Shown: piece after piece, positions 14,111 to 22,510 of the stretch
How positions within the stretch are numbered: the first letter of the stretch is position 1
How the letters are laid out: each line of letters opens with the position of its first letter
Assembly: GCA_937895515.1 (NCBI GenBank)
Contig: CALAYS010000172.1
Coordinates: 1 to 37,560 of the forward strand
DNA length: 37,560 nucleotides
Reading direction: 5' to 3'
DNA from: an uncultured bacterium
GTDB taxonomy: Bacteria > Patescibacteriota > Minisyncoccia > Phycocordibacterales > UBA9973
Translations under genes and position numbers: made by a program
The notes under the pieces: model-generated
The model's input: the letters and a program-made list of their open reading frames with translations, nothing else
What the model was told of the DNA's origin: nothing
The model's database searches: none

Positions 14111-15034
14111 ATGAATCGTACATTTTTTCGTCGCACAATTAGATCCGGTTTACATTTAGTTGGTCGCAGTGGAATTCTAGCTGTGTCATCTATTGCAGTT
14201 ATGGTTGTAACCCTAACTGTTATTTTAGGTTTATTTTTTGCCCAAGCATTACTAGATGCATCACTGCATACTGTTGAATCTCGGGTTGATGTAACTATGT
14301 ATATTGCTGATTCTGCAAACCAAGAAACAATCGATAGTATTCAGAAAAACCTAGAATCAATGAGTGAAGTTAGAAATGTTGAATTTATATCTAAAGAAGA
14401 AGCTTTAGTTAAATACCGTGAACGCCACGCAACAGACGATAACGCTCTTCAAGCATTGGATGAAGTTGGGCACAACCCACTACCAGCCAGTTTTGTAATT
14501 CATGCTAAAGATACTGCTCAATATGAAGGCATTATTAATACTCTTGAAGGCGACTCTACATTTTTAGAACAAAATAAATCATTTATTACTAAAATAAACT
14601 TTAGTCGTAATAAACAAGTAATTGATAAAATATTGGTACTGCGTGATGGGGTTAAAAAGTTTGGTTACACACTAACAATGATTTTTGTCATAATTGCTAT
14701 TATGGTTACATTTAATACTGTAAGGTTAGCAATTTATACAATGAAAGATGAAATCGAAGTTATGCGTCTTGTTGGGGCTCGGGCAGGGTATGTGCGTGGT
14801 CCATTTATAGTAGCCCAAGTAATATATAGCTTGATTGCATCTGTGATTACATTAGTATTCTTTTTAGGAATTACATATATATTGCGTGATTCATTAACCG
14901 TATTTTTTGGAGTTGATTTATTCCAATACTATATAAAAAATATTTTAGAGATTTCAGGGTTAATAATATTCTCTGGAGTATTCTTAGGAGTTATTGCAAG
15001 TTTTGCTAGTGTGTCTCGTTATCTTAGAAAATAA
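14111..15034 (+). CDS. ftsX: Cell division membrane protein FtsX
   Basis: This 307-residue protein has the FtsX layout. A cytoplasmic N-terminus and first membrane helix (about 22-46) come first, then an extracellular domain (about 50-180) with the family stretch VDVTMYIADSANQETIDSIQ ... EEALVKYRERH. Three C-terminal membrane helices follow, with MKDEIEVMRLVGARAGYVRGPFIVAQVIYSLI, the typical FtsX/MacB permease motif. It forms a complex with FtsE in the cytoplasmic membrane. Confidence 0.95.
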   Translation: MNRTFFRRTIRSGLHLVGRSGILAVSSIAVMVVTLTVILGLFFAQALLDASLHTVESRVDVTMYIADSANQETIDSIQKNLESMSEVRNVEFISKEEALVKYRERHATDDNALQALDEVGHNPLPASFVIHAKDTAQYEGIINTLEGDSTFLEQNKSFITKINFSRNKQVIDKILVLRDGVKKFGYTLTMIFVIIAIMVTFNTVRLAIYTMKDEIEVMRLVGARAGYVRGPFIVAQVIYSLIASVITLVFFLGITYILRDSLTVFFGVDLFQYYIKNILEISGLIIFSGVFLGVIASFASVSRYLRK

Positions 15035-15044
15035 TATACATAAA

Positions 15045-16739
15045 ATGTTAAAAAAAATTAATTCAGTGCAGACAAGTTACATTTTTGTTGTCGGAGGTGT
15101 CATCTCGGGTGTTGGTAAGGGTGTCGCTGCTAGTTCAATTGCTAAAATACTGCAAGACCGCGGACAAAATGTTACGGCTATTAAGATTGACCCTTATATT
15201 AATATTGACGCTGGTACAATGAACCCTGGCGAGCATGGTGAAGTCTTTGTGCTAAACGATGGCTATGAGACTGATCAAGATATGGGTAACTATGAACGCT
15301 TTTTGAATAAAGACATCAGTAGTGACAATTATATGACCACAGGGCGGGTATACCAGTCTGTTATCCAAAAAGAACGTAATTTAGAATACGGGGGTATCTG
15401 TGTAGAAGTTGTGCCACATATTCCTATGGAAGTTATCGAGCGTATTGAAAAAGCCGGAAAATCGGTTAATGCTGATGTTGTAGTTATTGAAATTGGTGGA
15501 ACCGTGGGGGAATACCAAAATATGCTATTTTTAGAAGCCGCTCGTATGATGAAGACCAAATACCCTGGGCAAGTTTTCTTTGTAATGGTGTCATATTTAC
15601 CGGTACCAGGAACAATTGGTGAAATGAAAACCAAACCAACCCAGCACGCTGTTAGGACATTAAATGCATCAGGAATCCAACCGGATATTATAATTGCTCG
15701 GTCCAAAGAACCAATGGACGAAAAAAGAAAACAAAAGCTTTCTGTGTTTTGTAATATTTCTGCAAATCGGATTATCTCTGCACCAGATGTAAAAAGTATC
15801 TATGATATTCCAATAAATTTTGAAAAGGAAGGTTTGTCAGATTTGATTTGTAATACTTTAACTTTGGCTTGTCCTATACTTTCAAAAAAGGGTGGTCAAA
15901 AATGGAATGACTTTGTTAAGAAAACCAAAACCGTTAAAGATGAATTAAACATTGCTGTTGTTGGTAAATATTTTGATAGCGGTGATTTTGTATTGTCTGA
16001 TGCGTATTTGTCAGTTATTGAAGCTATTAAGTATTCTAGTTATGCAGTAAATAAAAAGCCAGTTTTAACTTGGATAAATGCCGGTAAATATGAAAAGGAT
16101 CCTAAAGCCGTTAAAGAACTATCTAAATTCGACGGGGTAATTGTGCCTGGTGGATTTGGTAACCGTGGGATAGAAGGTAAAATCAAAGCCATTGAATATG
16201 TTCGTAAAAATAAAATACCATATTTAGGACTTTGTTATGGTATGCAATTAGCGGTTATTGAATTTTCTAGAAATGTTTTAGGTTTAAAAGATGCACATAC
16301 ACTGGAAGTTAATCCTAGTTCAAAAAATTTGGTAATTACAATAATGGATGATCAAATAGATAAAGTTAAAAATAAAAAAATGGGCGGTACTATGCGTCTG
16401 GGAGCATATCCTGCAATCCTTAAAAAAGGATCATTAGCGGAAAAAGCTTATTTTGGTAATTCTAAAACAGCTCAAGCCCAAGGGAATAAAATTGAAGAGC
16501 GTCATCGTCATCGTTATGAAGTTAATAATGATTATGTTGAAAAGTTGGAAAATAAAGGAATGGTCTTTTCCGGTAAATCACCAGACGGTAAATTATGTGA
16601 AATTGTAGAATTGCCATTAGATAAGCATCCATTTTTTATGGCAGCACAATTCCATCCAGAATTTTTGGCTCGGCCATTGTCCCCACATCCCATGTTTACT
16701 GCCTTTTGCAAAGCCTGTGTAAATAGAAAAAATAAATAA
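15045..16739 (+). CDS. pyrG: CTP synthase
   Basis: This enzyme makes CTP from UTP, ATP and glutamine. From the ATG at 15045 it has 564 residues. The amidoligase half begins YIFVVGGVISGVGKGVAASSIAKIL with the P-loop, followed by KIDPYINIDAGTMNPGEHGEVFVLNDG. The glutaminase half has the nucleophile Cys in YLGLCYGMQLAVI and the catalytic His-Glu in FHPEFLARP. An ATG at 14994 is in frame but lies inside ftsX and would add a non-homologous extension. TAATAT 7 nt upstream may be a leaderless -10. A strong terminator follows. Confidence 0.96.
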   Translation: MLKKINSVQTSYIFVVGGVISGVGKGVAASSIAKILQDRGQNVTAIKIDPYINIDAGTMNPGEHGEVFVLNDGYETDQDMGNYERFLNKDISSDNYMTTGRVYQSVIQKERNLEYGGICVEVVPHIPMEVIERIEKAGKSVNADVVVIEIGGTVGEYQNMLFLEAARMMKTKYPGQVFFVMVSYLPVPGTIGEMKTKPTQHAVRTLNASGIQPDIIIARSKEPMDEKRKQKLSVFCNISANRIISAPDVKSIYDIPINFEKEGLSDLICNTLTLACPILSKKGGQKWNDFVKKTKTVKDELNIAVVGKYFDSGDFVLSDAYLSVIEAIKYSSYAVNKKPVLTWINAGKYEKDPKAVKELSKFDGVIVPGGFGNRGIEGKIKAIEYVRKNKIPYLGLCYGMQLAVIEFSRNVLGLKDAHTLEVNPSSKNLVITIMDDQIDKVKNKKMGGTMRLGAYPAILKKGSLAEKAYFGNSKTAQAQGNKIEERHRHRYEVNNDYVEKLENKGMVFSGKSPDGKLCEIVELPLDKHPFFMAAQFHPEFLARPLSPHPMFTAFCKACVNRKNK

Positions 16740-16773
16740 AAAATGTGCGGCGCCTATGGCGCCGCACATTTTT
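16739..16773. terminator. Bidirectional terminator between pyrG and mscL
   Basis: A perfect 16-bp GC-rich stem (AAAAATGTGCGGCGCC and complement, loop TAT) with A/T runs on both sides separates two convergent genes. Confidence 0.92.
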
Positions 16774-16781
16774 AATTTTCA

Positions 16782-17084
16782 TTATTCTTTGTTACTTTTT
16801 AAAAATTTATTAGCAACAATAAAAACTACAATTCCAATAATTATAAAGTTGATTAATTGGCCTAAGAATAATCCATAACTAATATGGACATTACCAATGG
16901 TTAAAACAGCTTCTTTCCATTTGCCACCAGCCATTAGGGGCTCGATTATGGGCATAATTATGTCTTTGACTAATGAATTAATCAAATCCGTTGATGCCAC
17001 ACCCATAATAAAAGCAATTGCTAAAGAAACTACCTTGTGTTCCTTTAAAAATGCTACAAAATCTTTTACAAAACTATTTGTCAT
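16782..17084 (-). CDS. mscL: Large-conductance mechanosensitive channel
   Basis: The protein has 100 residues. The first membrane helix has the MscL pattern VSLAIAFIMGVASTDLINSLVKDIIMPIIEPLM; the IIMP stretch at the end of the helix is a family marker. A short external loop precedes the second helix (LGQLINFIIIGIVVFIVANKF). It would form a pentameric pressure-release channel in the cytoplasmic membrane. It is shorter than the E. coli protein because the C-terminal helical bundle is nearly absent. TGC-TATATT lies 7 nt before the ATG, giving another nearly leaderless promoter. Confidence 0.88.
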   Translation of the reverse strand: MTNSFVKDFVAFLKEHKVVSLAIAFIMGVASTDLINSLVKDIIMPIIEPLMAGGKWKEAVLTIGNVHISYGLFLGQLINFIIIGIVVFIVANKFLKSNKE

Positions 17085-17153
17085 ATGTATTAATATAGCA
17101 TATTTATAAGATTATATACTATAAAAATGCGTGTAGTCTTTAGTTGATTAAAC

Positions 17154-17162
17154 TGCTATACT
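17154..17162 (+). promoter_or_regulatory. Extended -10 promoter of the NUDIX-HAD operon
   Basis: TGC-TATACT (hexamer 17157-17162) lies 22 nt before the ATG at 17185. The leader has a possible weak Shine-Dalgarno (TAGGT). Confidence 0.5.
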
Positions 17163-17184
17163 TGTTTATATTAAGTAGGTTATT

Positions 17185-17697
17185 ATGTTTGAGCAATTAT
17201 ATAAATCAGCTATAAAATGGAAAGGCGAATACTGTGATGTTATTCATTATACAACATTTGATTTTTCGCATTTGACTGATAAAAATATAAAAAAGATTCA
17301 CGGTGTTTGTTTTACTAATGACAAATTATTGGTCGTTTATCATAGCGATTGGGGTATTTGGGGTATTCCAGGTGGAACCAGGGAAGAAGATGAGGAAATT
17401 TTATTTACTCTTTCTAGGGAAATAAAAGAAGAAACTGCGTGCAGCCTTGTGTATTCTCATCCAATTGGTTATCAAGAAATAAAACATAGTGATGGTACCA
17501 GTTATTATGCACTATTTTATTATTGTGAAGTTAAACCAGACGGTGAATTTAATGGAGATGTTGCTGGTAATATTACAGCCCAAGAATGGATAAACCCAGA
17601 AGATTATCATAAATATATTGAAGAAAAACCATTTAGAAAAATTGTTATCGAAGATGCTTTAAATTTTAGAATAAATAATCATAAAGGTAATGAATAA
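17185..17697 (+). CDS. NUDIX hydrolase
   Basis: The protein has 170 residues. A complete NUDIX box is visible at about 56-78: G-x5-E-x7-REIKEET, preceded by WGIPGG. Such enzymes hydrolyse nucleoside diphosphates linked to another group (modified NTPs, nucleotide sugars, cofactors). The DGTSYYALFYYCEVK and ITAQEWINPEDY parts are typical of the beta-sheet after the box. The specific substrate cannot be told. It overlaps the following HAD gene by 8 nt, so the two are co-translated. Confidence 0.9.
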   Translation: MFEQLYKSAIKWKGEYCDVIHYTTFDFSHLTDKNIKKIHGVCFTNDKLLVVYHSDWGIWGIPGGTREEDEEILFTLSREIKEETACSLVYSHPIGYQEIKHSDGTSYYALFYYCEVKPDGEFNGDVAGNITAQEWINPEDYHKYIEEKPFRKIVIEDALNFRINNHKGNE

Positions 17698-18310
17698 TAT
17701 TTCTAATAAAGATACAATAATCTTTGATTTTGATGGCGTTTTATACGATAGTCTTTCTTTAGTTAAAGAAGATATGTATATGAAATACCCAAACCTTAAA
17801 GAATCAGATTTTTTAAAAATTTTTGAAAATGATTTTTGGGACGGAGTTAAAAGAATTAAGGATCTATATGGTGAACCGAATCATTCTAACGAGTCTACTG
17901 TAAAAATTAAAGGAAATCTATTTATTGGTATTCCAGAACTTATTAATAATTTAAAAAATAGATATAATTTAATTATAAATAGTTCTTCAAAAATTGATAA
18001 TATTTTAAACCCACTCACAAGGTCTAAAATAGATGATTGTTTTATTGCTATTTATGGTAAAGAATCAGGGGTAAATAAAATAGAAAAATTTAAAAAAATT
18101 TTTTATGATAAAAAAATAAAACCAGAAAAAGTAGTATTTATAACAGATTCAATAGGGGATATTAAAGACGCCGCCGTCTTAAATATTGATACCTTGGCTA
18201 TTACTTGGGGGATTCATAAAGAGTCAGATTTTAAAAAATTGGGATTAAATAATATTATTGGAATAATAAATACAATCCCGGAACTTGAAAAAATACTTAC
18301 AAAGAAGTAG
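17690..18310 (+). CDS. HAD-superfamily hydrolase
   Basis: The protein has 206 residues. HAD motif I is IIFDFDGVLYDS (nucleophile Asp), motif II lies in LIINSSSK, the motif III lysine lies near KIKPEKVV, and motif IV is FITDSIGDIKDAAVLNIDTLAITWG. It resembles phosphoglycolate phosphatase-like enzymes with a small helical cap. It overlaps the NUDIX gene and is followed 21 nt later by a nucleotide-kinase-like gene, which points to small phosphorylated metabolites or nucleotides as substrates. The substrate is not known. Confidence 0.88.
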   Translation: MNNISNKDTIIFDFDGVLYDSLSLVKEDMYMKYPNLKESDFLKIFENDFWDGVKRIKDLYGEPNHSNESTVKIKGNLFIGIPELINNLKNRYNLIINSSSKIDNILNPLTRSKIDDCFIAIYGKESGVNKIEKFKKIFYDKKIKPEKVVFITDSIGDIKDAAVLNIDTLAITWGIHKESDFKKLGLNNIIGIINTIPELEKILTKK

Positions 18311-18331
18311 ACTTATAAAAAACAATAAAAT

Positions 18332-18892
18332 ATGGTTTTAAATATCTCTGGTCCAGGTGGATCTGGCAAAACAACACTAATCAAAAAAACATGCGAATTG
18401 TATCCTAATAATTACTCACATTTAGTATCTTATACAACTAGAGCTAAACGTAATGGAGAGCAAAATGGTCTAGATTATTGGTTTATCCAACAAGAAGAAT
18501 ATGAATCTTATATTGATTGGGAATTAACCCGTAAGAGTAGTTTAGGTCTTTATGGAGTTAAAAAAGAAGATTTATTTAATTATTCAACTCAATTTTTAAT
18601 TACAAATTTTCCTCCAAATGGTGTTATAAAAATGCGTAAGTTGGGTCTAAATGTAAAAACTTTTTTTATTGATCTATCAGTGGAAGAATGTAAAAAAAGA
18701 ATGATGCTAAGAGGGGATGAAGAACAATCTATTTTAGAAAGAATAGAAAAAGACAGTACTGAAGTTTCTGTTGAAAATATTATGAAAGTATTGTCTAACG
18801 ATGAAGTTTTTATACTAAATGGTATGAAAACTATAGATGTTCTTGTTTCGGAATTTATCAACAAATCAAAAAACTTACTTTTTTTAGAGTAA
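18332..18892 (+). CDS. Guanylate kinase-like P-loop protein
   Basis: The protein has 186 residues. The P-loop is GPGGSGKTT (about 7-15). The GMP-binding signature SYTTRAKRNGEQNGLDYWFI is close to the SxTTRxxRxGExxGxDYxF consensus of guanylate kinases. The middle and C-terminal parts (VKTFFIDLSVEECKKRMMLRGDEEQSILERIEKD) are kinase-like but divergent. It may not be the housekeeping GMP kinase, because it sits in a cluster of accessory small enzymes. Its end overlaps a terminator. Confidence 0.82.
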   Translation: MVLNISGPGGSGKTTLIKKTCELYPNNYSHLVSYTTRAKRNGEQNGLDYWFIQQEEYESYIDWELTRKSSLGLYGVKKEDLFNYSTQFLITNFPPNGVIKMRKLGLNVKTFFIDLSVEECKKRMMLRGDEEQSILERIEKDSTEVSVENIMKVLSNDEVFILNGMKTIDVLVSEFINKSKNLLFLE

Positions 18893-18900
18893 GTTTTTTT
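18870..18900 (+). terminator. Terminator after the guanylate kinase-like gene
   Basis: A stem of AAAACTTACT with AGTAAGTTTT followed by a T-run. It overlaps the last codons and stop of the gene. Confidence 0.82.
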
Positions 18901-18911
18901 ATTGATTAATA

Positions 18912-18939
18912 TTGACTTTTAAACCTGTTATGGTATTTT
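18912..18939 (+). promoter_or_regulatory. Promoter of the 350-aa unknown / APH-like pair
   Basis: TTGACT (18912-18917) and an extended -10, TGG-TATTTT (hexamer 18934-18939), are 16 bp apart. The leader is about 36 nt. Confidence 0.6.
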
Positions 18940-18981
18940 TAATGTAAATAAATATATAAATTCACCTTTAAAAATAAGATT

Positions 18982-20034
18982 ATGGGAAGATTAGTTAACT
19001 TAGAAAATGGTATTTATTCAATCTCTCTTAACAGAACAGTTGATGTAGACAAAATACAGAGAAATTTACTTGATTTAGCAGATAATGGGTTAGTAACATT
19101 CGGTCATATTAACACTGAAATATTACCCTTTGAAAACGTTGAACGTAATGACCTTTGTCTTTTTGACGACAAAACACTTGGGTTAGAGATGCCTAATACT
19201 TGGTACCTTAATAAAGGCACAAATGCTTTAAGTATATCAATGTATTATAATTTCCTTAATTACAAGGAAATGGTAAAACAAAACCAGTTATTTACAAAAA
19301 ATTCTGAAATTGCAGATATCTACGGAAGAATCGCAATGATTGAACTTTATTGGCAATCTGATATTGAGGATTTTTTAAATAAAAATAAAATTCCTTATTT
19401 TGGGACACCTAAAACCTTAACAGAATGTATGAGAGTTTTAGAAGGCTGGGATTTAAGATTAACCCCAAGATTATATTCCTATGTAAGTTTTGCTAACACC
19501 ATTAGAGAATGGTGTAAGCATAATTTTGTTGGGTATAAAGATGATCTCTGGTCTAAATCAAGAGAAGAAAATGATGTTATTCTTTGTAAAAGTGGGACAA
19601 CGAATGTTCGTGAAGGTATTAAACAATACTGGAAAAATGTTCTTATTCTTAAAAACCCTAAAATAAATCCTGGCGATGTGGAAATTGATGTTTTGAGCTA
19701 TAATTTTTATGAAAAACGTCAGCCATCAATAATTTTAATTGGTGAAGATATTTTTTCTAATACTCAAACACAAGAAAAGATTACTTTTCGTAGGTTTTCG
19801 ACTTCAGATGAAGTTAAGAGTTTTTATCGCTCATATGAAAAAAGTGATAAACCACTTTTAAATGCAAGACTGGCAAGAAAACGTTTCCCAAATTCTAAAA
19901 TAATTCTACTAAAAACAGAACAAGGGTTACCTAATTTTTCTTTATGCAAGATAGATGAAATCAAACAAGGTATAAGCCTTGAAGTTGGTCAAATCGCTGA
20001 AATTTTGTCAAACAAATCTTATTTTAAAACTTAA
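18982..20034 (+). CDS. Unrecognised 350-residue protein
   Basis: I do not recognise this protein. It is soluble, has no signal peptide or membrane helix, and looks like a mixed alpha/beta protein. Stretches that may help identify it are NGLVTFGHINTEILPFENVERNDLCLFDD (about 34-62), ECMRVLEGWDLRLTPRLYSYVSFANTIREWC (about 145-175) and LARKRFPNSKIILLKTEQGLPNFSLCKIDEI near the end. It has a good promoter of its own. It lies 12 nt upstream of the APH-like gene, and a terminator follows that gene, so the two form an isolated two-gene operon and probably act together. Confidence 0.7.
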   Translation: MGRLVNLENGIYSISLNRTVDVDKIQRNLLDLADNGLVTFGHINTEILPFENVERNDLCLFDDKTLGLEMPNTWYLNKGTNALSISMYYNFLNYKEMVKQNQLFTKNSEIADIYGRIAMIELYWQSDIEDFLNKNKIPYFGTPKTLTECMRVLEGWDLRLTPRLYSYVSFANTIREWCKHNFVGYKDDLWSKSREENDVILCKSGTTNVREGIKQYWKNVLILKNPKINPGDVEIDVLSYNFYEKRQPSIILIGEDIFSNTQTQEKITFRRFSTSDEVKSFYRSYEKSDKPLLNARLARKRFPNSKIILLKTEQGLPNFSLCKIDEIKQGISLEVGQIAEILSNKSYFKT

Positions 20035-20046
20035 AACTTATGTAAA

Positions 20047-21060
20047 ATGGAATCAGTTAAAAAAATACTTTTTGATTTTTTGAATCTTGTAAATGAGCAT
20101 AAGAATAGTGTTTCAGATAAAATCCATCTAATAATTCCACAAAAAAGTATTGATACTTTGTATAGGGTATCAGACTTGATGTTAAATAATCCAAATGATA
20201 TTTATTTTGAAAGATTATCTAGTTACAGCCAAGATGTTTTTAAAATTTCAATAAAAAAAGAGAACTTAGTTTTAAAAATTAACAAAAAAAGCTCTTCTCA
20301 TTTATTAGAAAAAGAACTAGGCATACTTTCTTTACTTGAAGTCTCTCCTCAGAATATTTTTTTTGTTCCTACTACACTTGGTTATTATTCGTGTGAGTAT
20401 GCTGAAATAATTCTTAGTACTTGGGTTCAAGATTCCCAAATTCTTTCACAAATCGAGATTAATAAAGATCTTTTAGATAAATTAGCTTTATCTACTCTAC
20501 ATATACAAAGAAGCTTGAATATATATACACATAGCGGGACACATGTAAATAGAGCAATTGAAGCATCTACGAAGATTCTTAAATTCTCCAATAATTTCAT
20601 AGGAGAAGGTCTTGATTTAAAATCAGAAATTCTAAAATCAGGTATAATTATTCCGGGTATTAAGAGAGCTGGTTCTTTTAGTGACAGGAGTGTTGAAAAT
20701 TGGTTGTATACTACCAATAATTCATTATATGCACTTGATTTTGGTCTTACGACTAATGGTCATCCAGTTGAAGATTGGATAACTCTTATTGATTCTATGG
20801 GATTTAAAACCCAATTTAATTTTTCGCGCGAATTTTTATTGGATACATTTTGTTCAAAAATTGATGAATTTAAATTATCTTATGATCATTGCGAACTTGT
20901 TTCTATCTATAGAAATGTAATGCAAGCATGTCTTTTTTATCCATTAAATAAAGAAAAAAGTTTGCATCATTTTCAAAAAGGAATAGATTCAGCAAATAGG
21001 TTATCACTTGATTCTATTGTTGAAAAAATCCTATTATTAATAAATAAAAGCCTTGTTTAA
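20047..21060 (+). CDS. APH-fold (aminoglycoside phosphotransferase-like) kinase
   Basis: The protein has 337 residues. The N-lobe has a plausible lysine in ENLVLKINKKSS. The catalytic region reads GSFSDRSVENWLYTTNNSLYALDFGLTTNGHPVEDW. It keeps the D-x4-N spacing of the catalytic loop and a following DFG, as in the APH/choline kinase group, but Phe replaces the usual His of HxD. It would phosphorylate a small molecule or protein; the substrate is unknown. The palindromic terminator overlaps its stop codon. The fold call rests on motif spacing only. Confidence 0.62.
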   Translation: MESVKKILFDFLNLVNEHKNSVSDKIHLIIPQKSIDTLYRVSDLMLNNPNDIYFERLSSYSQDVFKISIKKENLVLKINKKSSSHLLEKELGILSLLEVSPQNIFFVPTTLGYYSCEYAEIILSTWVQDSQILSQIEINKDLLDKLALSTLHIQRSLNIYTHSGTHVNRAIEASTKILKFSNNFIGEGLDLKSEILKSGIIIPGIKRAGSFSDRSVENWLYTTNNSLYALDFGLTTNGHPVEDWITLIDSMGFKTQFNFSREFLLDTFCSKIDEFKLSYDHCELVSIYRNVMQACLFYPLNKEKSLHHFQKGIDSANRLSLDSIVEKILLLINKSLV

Positions 21061-21076
21061 ACAAGGCTATTTTTTT
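21049..21076 (+). terminator. Terminator after the APH-like gene
   Basis: A 20-bp perfect palindrome (AGCCTTGTTT/AAACAAGGCT) is followed by a T-run. The gene's stop codon is inside it. Confidence 0.85.
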
Positions 21077-21086
21077 GTATTTTTAT

Positions 21087-21632
21087 TTATTTTATTATTT
21101 CTAAAAGTTTATCTATGCCCATTTCCCAACAAAAACAATTTTCTGTGATAATTGAATTGTATCCTTGTTTATAAACTATTTGTTTCCAGGATGGTTTATA
21201 AATTCCAGAAATTTCATGATTATCATCAATTAAATAATCACCCCTTATAAGAGTCTTATCTTTGACTATTACCATGCTTTTAGCAAGAGCTTCGCCGAGA
21301 TTTTCGAGAACCCAATCCCATTTTGCTGAATGGCAACCCGGTGTTTGTATTGGTGATGTGCAAATTATAACTTCATGATTTTTAGCTAAATATTTAACGC
21401 ACTCAATAGCATTTTCTATAGCTATCATATTTTTAAAAAAACTTGGTTCATTAATTATTTTTTTTATGTCATCTTTATATTTTTCAGGATATTCATCTGT
21501 TATTTTAAAATGTTTGCGGTCTTGAATCTTGATAGTTTTTCTTTTTGGATATTTTTTTTCCCAAATACTCATAAATGTAGAGTGTAAATCTGTAATTGTC
21601 ATATCAAGATCAATTAGGATATTTTTTTTCAT
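21087..21632 (-). CDS. 5'-nucleotidase (5'(3')-deoxyribonucleotidase-like, HAD fold)
   Basis: The protein has 181 residues. HAD motif I is ILIDLDMTITDLHSTF, motif II lies in VIICTSPIQTP, and the final acidic motif lies in GDYLIDDNHEISG. This matches the NT5C-type nucleotidases that dephosphorylate (deoxy)nucleoside monophosphates; WDWVLENLGEALAKSMVIVKDKTLIRGDYLIDD is characteristic. It is convergent to the APH-like gene. With the NUDIX, HAD and kinase-like genes it adds to a nucleotide-handling neighbourhood. Confidence 0.85.
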   Translation of the reverse strand: MKKNILIDLDMTITDLHSTFMSIWEKKYPKRKTIKIQDRKHFKITDEYPEKYKDDIKKIINEPSFFKNMIAIENAIECVKYLAKNHEVIICTSPIQTPGCHSAKWDWVLENLGEALAKSMVIVKDKTLIRGDYLIDDNHEISGIYKPSWKQIVYKQGYNSIITENCFCWEMGIDKLLEIIK

Positions 21633-21697
21633 AATATTTTTTTAAAACTATTTTGACACCATATTAACATTATGTTTTAAAAAATACAATTTATGGG

Positions 21698-22060
21698 TTA
21701 TTTAAGTATTTCTAGCTTTATTTCTTTGATTCTTTGTTTTAGTAATTTTACAATAATTGTTTTAGGTATTTTATTATTCCACGGTATGCGTACGCAACCT
21801 TTAGAAGTTGAAAAGTCTTTTAAGTCATCCTTTAAAGCCTTTACAGGTCCGCTAGTGGGGTATAAACCCAAATGACCCTTCATTGCTGCAAAATAAAACA
21901 ATGGTTTGTCTTTATACTTATATGCCGGCATACCATAAGAAATCATCTCTTGTGCTTGGGGGATAGTATTTATTACAATCTCCCGCACAGCTAATAAGAT
22001 AGCCCGGTATTCTTTAGGGGATTTATTTATGTATTCGTTTACATTTTTGTAATCCTGCAT
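21698..22060 (-). CDS. DUF1801 / YdhG-like protein
   Basis: This 120-residue protein matches the small DUF1801 family: YINKSPKEYRAILLAVREIV, AQEMISYGMPAYKYKDKPLFYFAAMKGHLGLYPTSGPV, and CVRIPWNNKIPKTIIVKLLKQRI at the end. The function of the family is unknown; it adopts a small alpha/beta fold and is widespread in bacteria. A TATAAT box lies exactly 6 nt before its ATG. Confidence 0.85.
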   Translation of the reverse strand: MQDYKNVNEYINKSPKEYRAILLAVREIVINTIPQAQEMISYGMPAYKYKDKPLFYFAAMKGHLGLYPTSGPVKALKDDLKDFSTSKGCVRIPWNNKIPKTIIVKLLKQRIKEIKLEILK

Positions 22061-22066
22061 AAATTA

Positions 22067-22072
22067 ATTATA
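22067..22072 (-). promoter_or_regulatory. -10 box of the DUF1801 gene, leaderless spacing
   Basis: TATAAT on the minus strand is separated by 6 nt from the ATG at 22060. Confidence 0.5.
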
Positions 22073-22120
22073 TATTATTCTAGATGAATATAAAAATAGG
22101 GTATTAGTTATAATTATAGG

Positions 22121-22413
22121 TAATTTAATCAGTAGCTTTTACCATGTATTTATGGTATTTTTAGCAAAAGTACCAGTAGTTATTTCTTGCGTTGTATTCC
22201 GATGATAGGCGGATGCGCATGACAGTGCTAGAACTGAAACATCTAAGTAAAGCACATTTTATGTACCATAATGGATAAATCGCCACAATGCGTGCTGGAT
22301 TACCTGCATTAAAGGGTCTGAAAAGATGGCCTTGGTAAAAAAGCCTTTATGGGTAATAACTACATTTTAATAAAATACTTTTAACCTCGGGTGAATTTTG
22401 CCTGAGGTTTTTT
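22121..22413 (+). ncRNA. Putative structured non-coding RNA with a 23S-rRNA-like hairpin
   Basis: No reading frame of note occupies this stretch, yet it ends in a good terminator (22383-22413) and is preceded by TATAAT at 22109-22114. Stems seen: TACCAT/ATGGTA (22140-22157); GTGCT/AGCAC (22225-22229 with 22251-22255); GGCG/CGCC (22208-22211 with 22281-22284); GCGCAT/ATGCGT (22215-22220 with 22288-22293); ATTACC/GGTAAT (22299-22304 with 22352-22357). The third and fourth would form a pseudoknot. The GTGCT hairpin encloses GAACTGAAACATCTAAGTA, a 19-nt match to a near-universal segment of domain I of bacterial 23S rRNA. There it is also closed by a local stem, of different sequence. I do not recognise a known RNA family (RNase P, tmRNA, 6S and SRP signatures are absent). 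Ends are estimates. Confidence 0.5.
22383..22413 (+). terminator. Terminator of the putative ncRNA
   Basis: The stem is AACCTCGGG/CCTGAGGTT (9 bp with one G.T pair, loop TGAATTTTG), followed by T-run. Confidence 0.82.
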
Positions 22414-22510
22414 AATGTTTAACCTCATCAGATTCAGATATTTATATACCTTACTACACAAGTATTTCTTAGTTATTTTAATTCTATCATTTTGACCCTC
22501 CTCGGAATAA

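Noticed and set aside
14994..15044. N-terminal extension of CTP synthase from 14994
   Set aside because: It lies inside ftsX and has no similarity to the family; 15045 is the natural start.
22225..22255. 23S rRNA gene or intron-split rRNA
   Set aside because: Only 19 nt match; flanking sequence does not align to domain I and no other rRNA segments are present.
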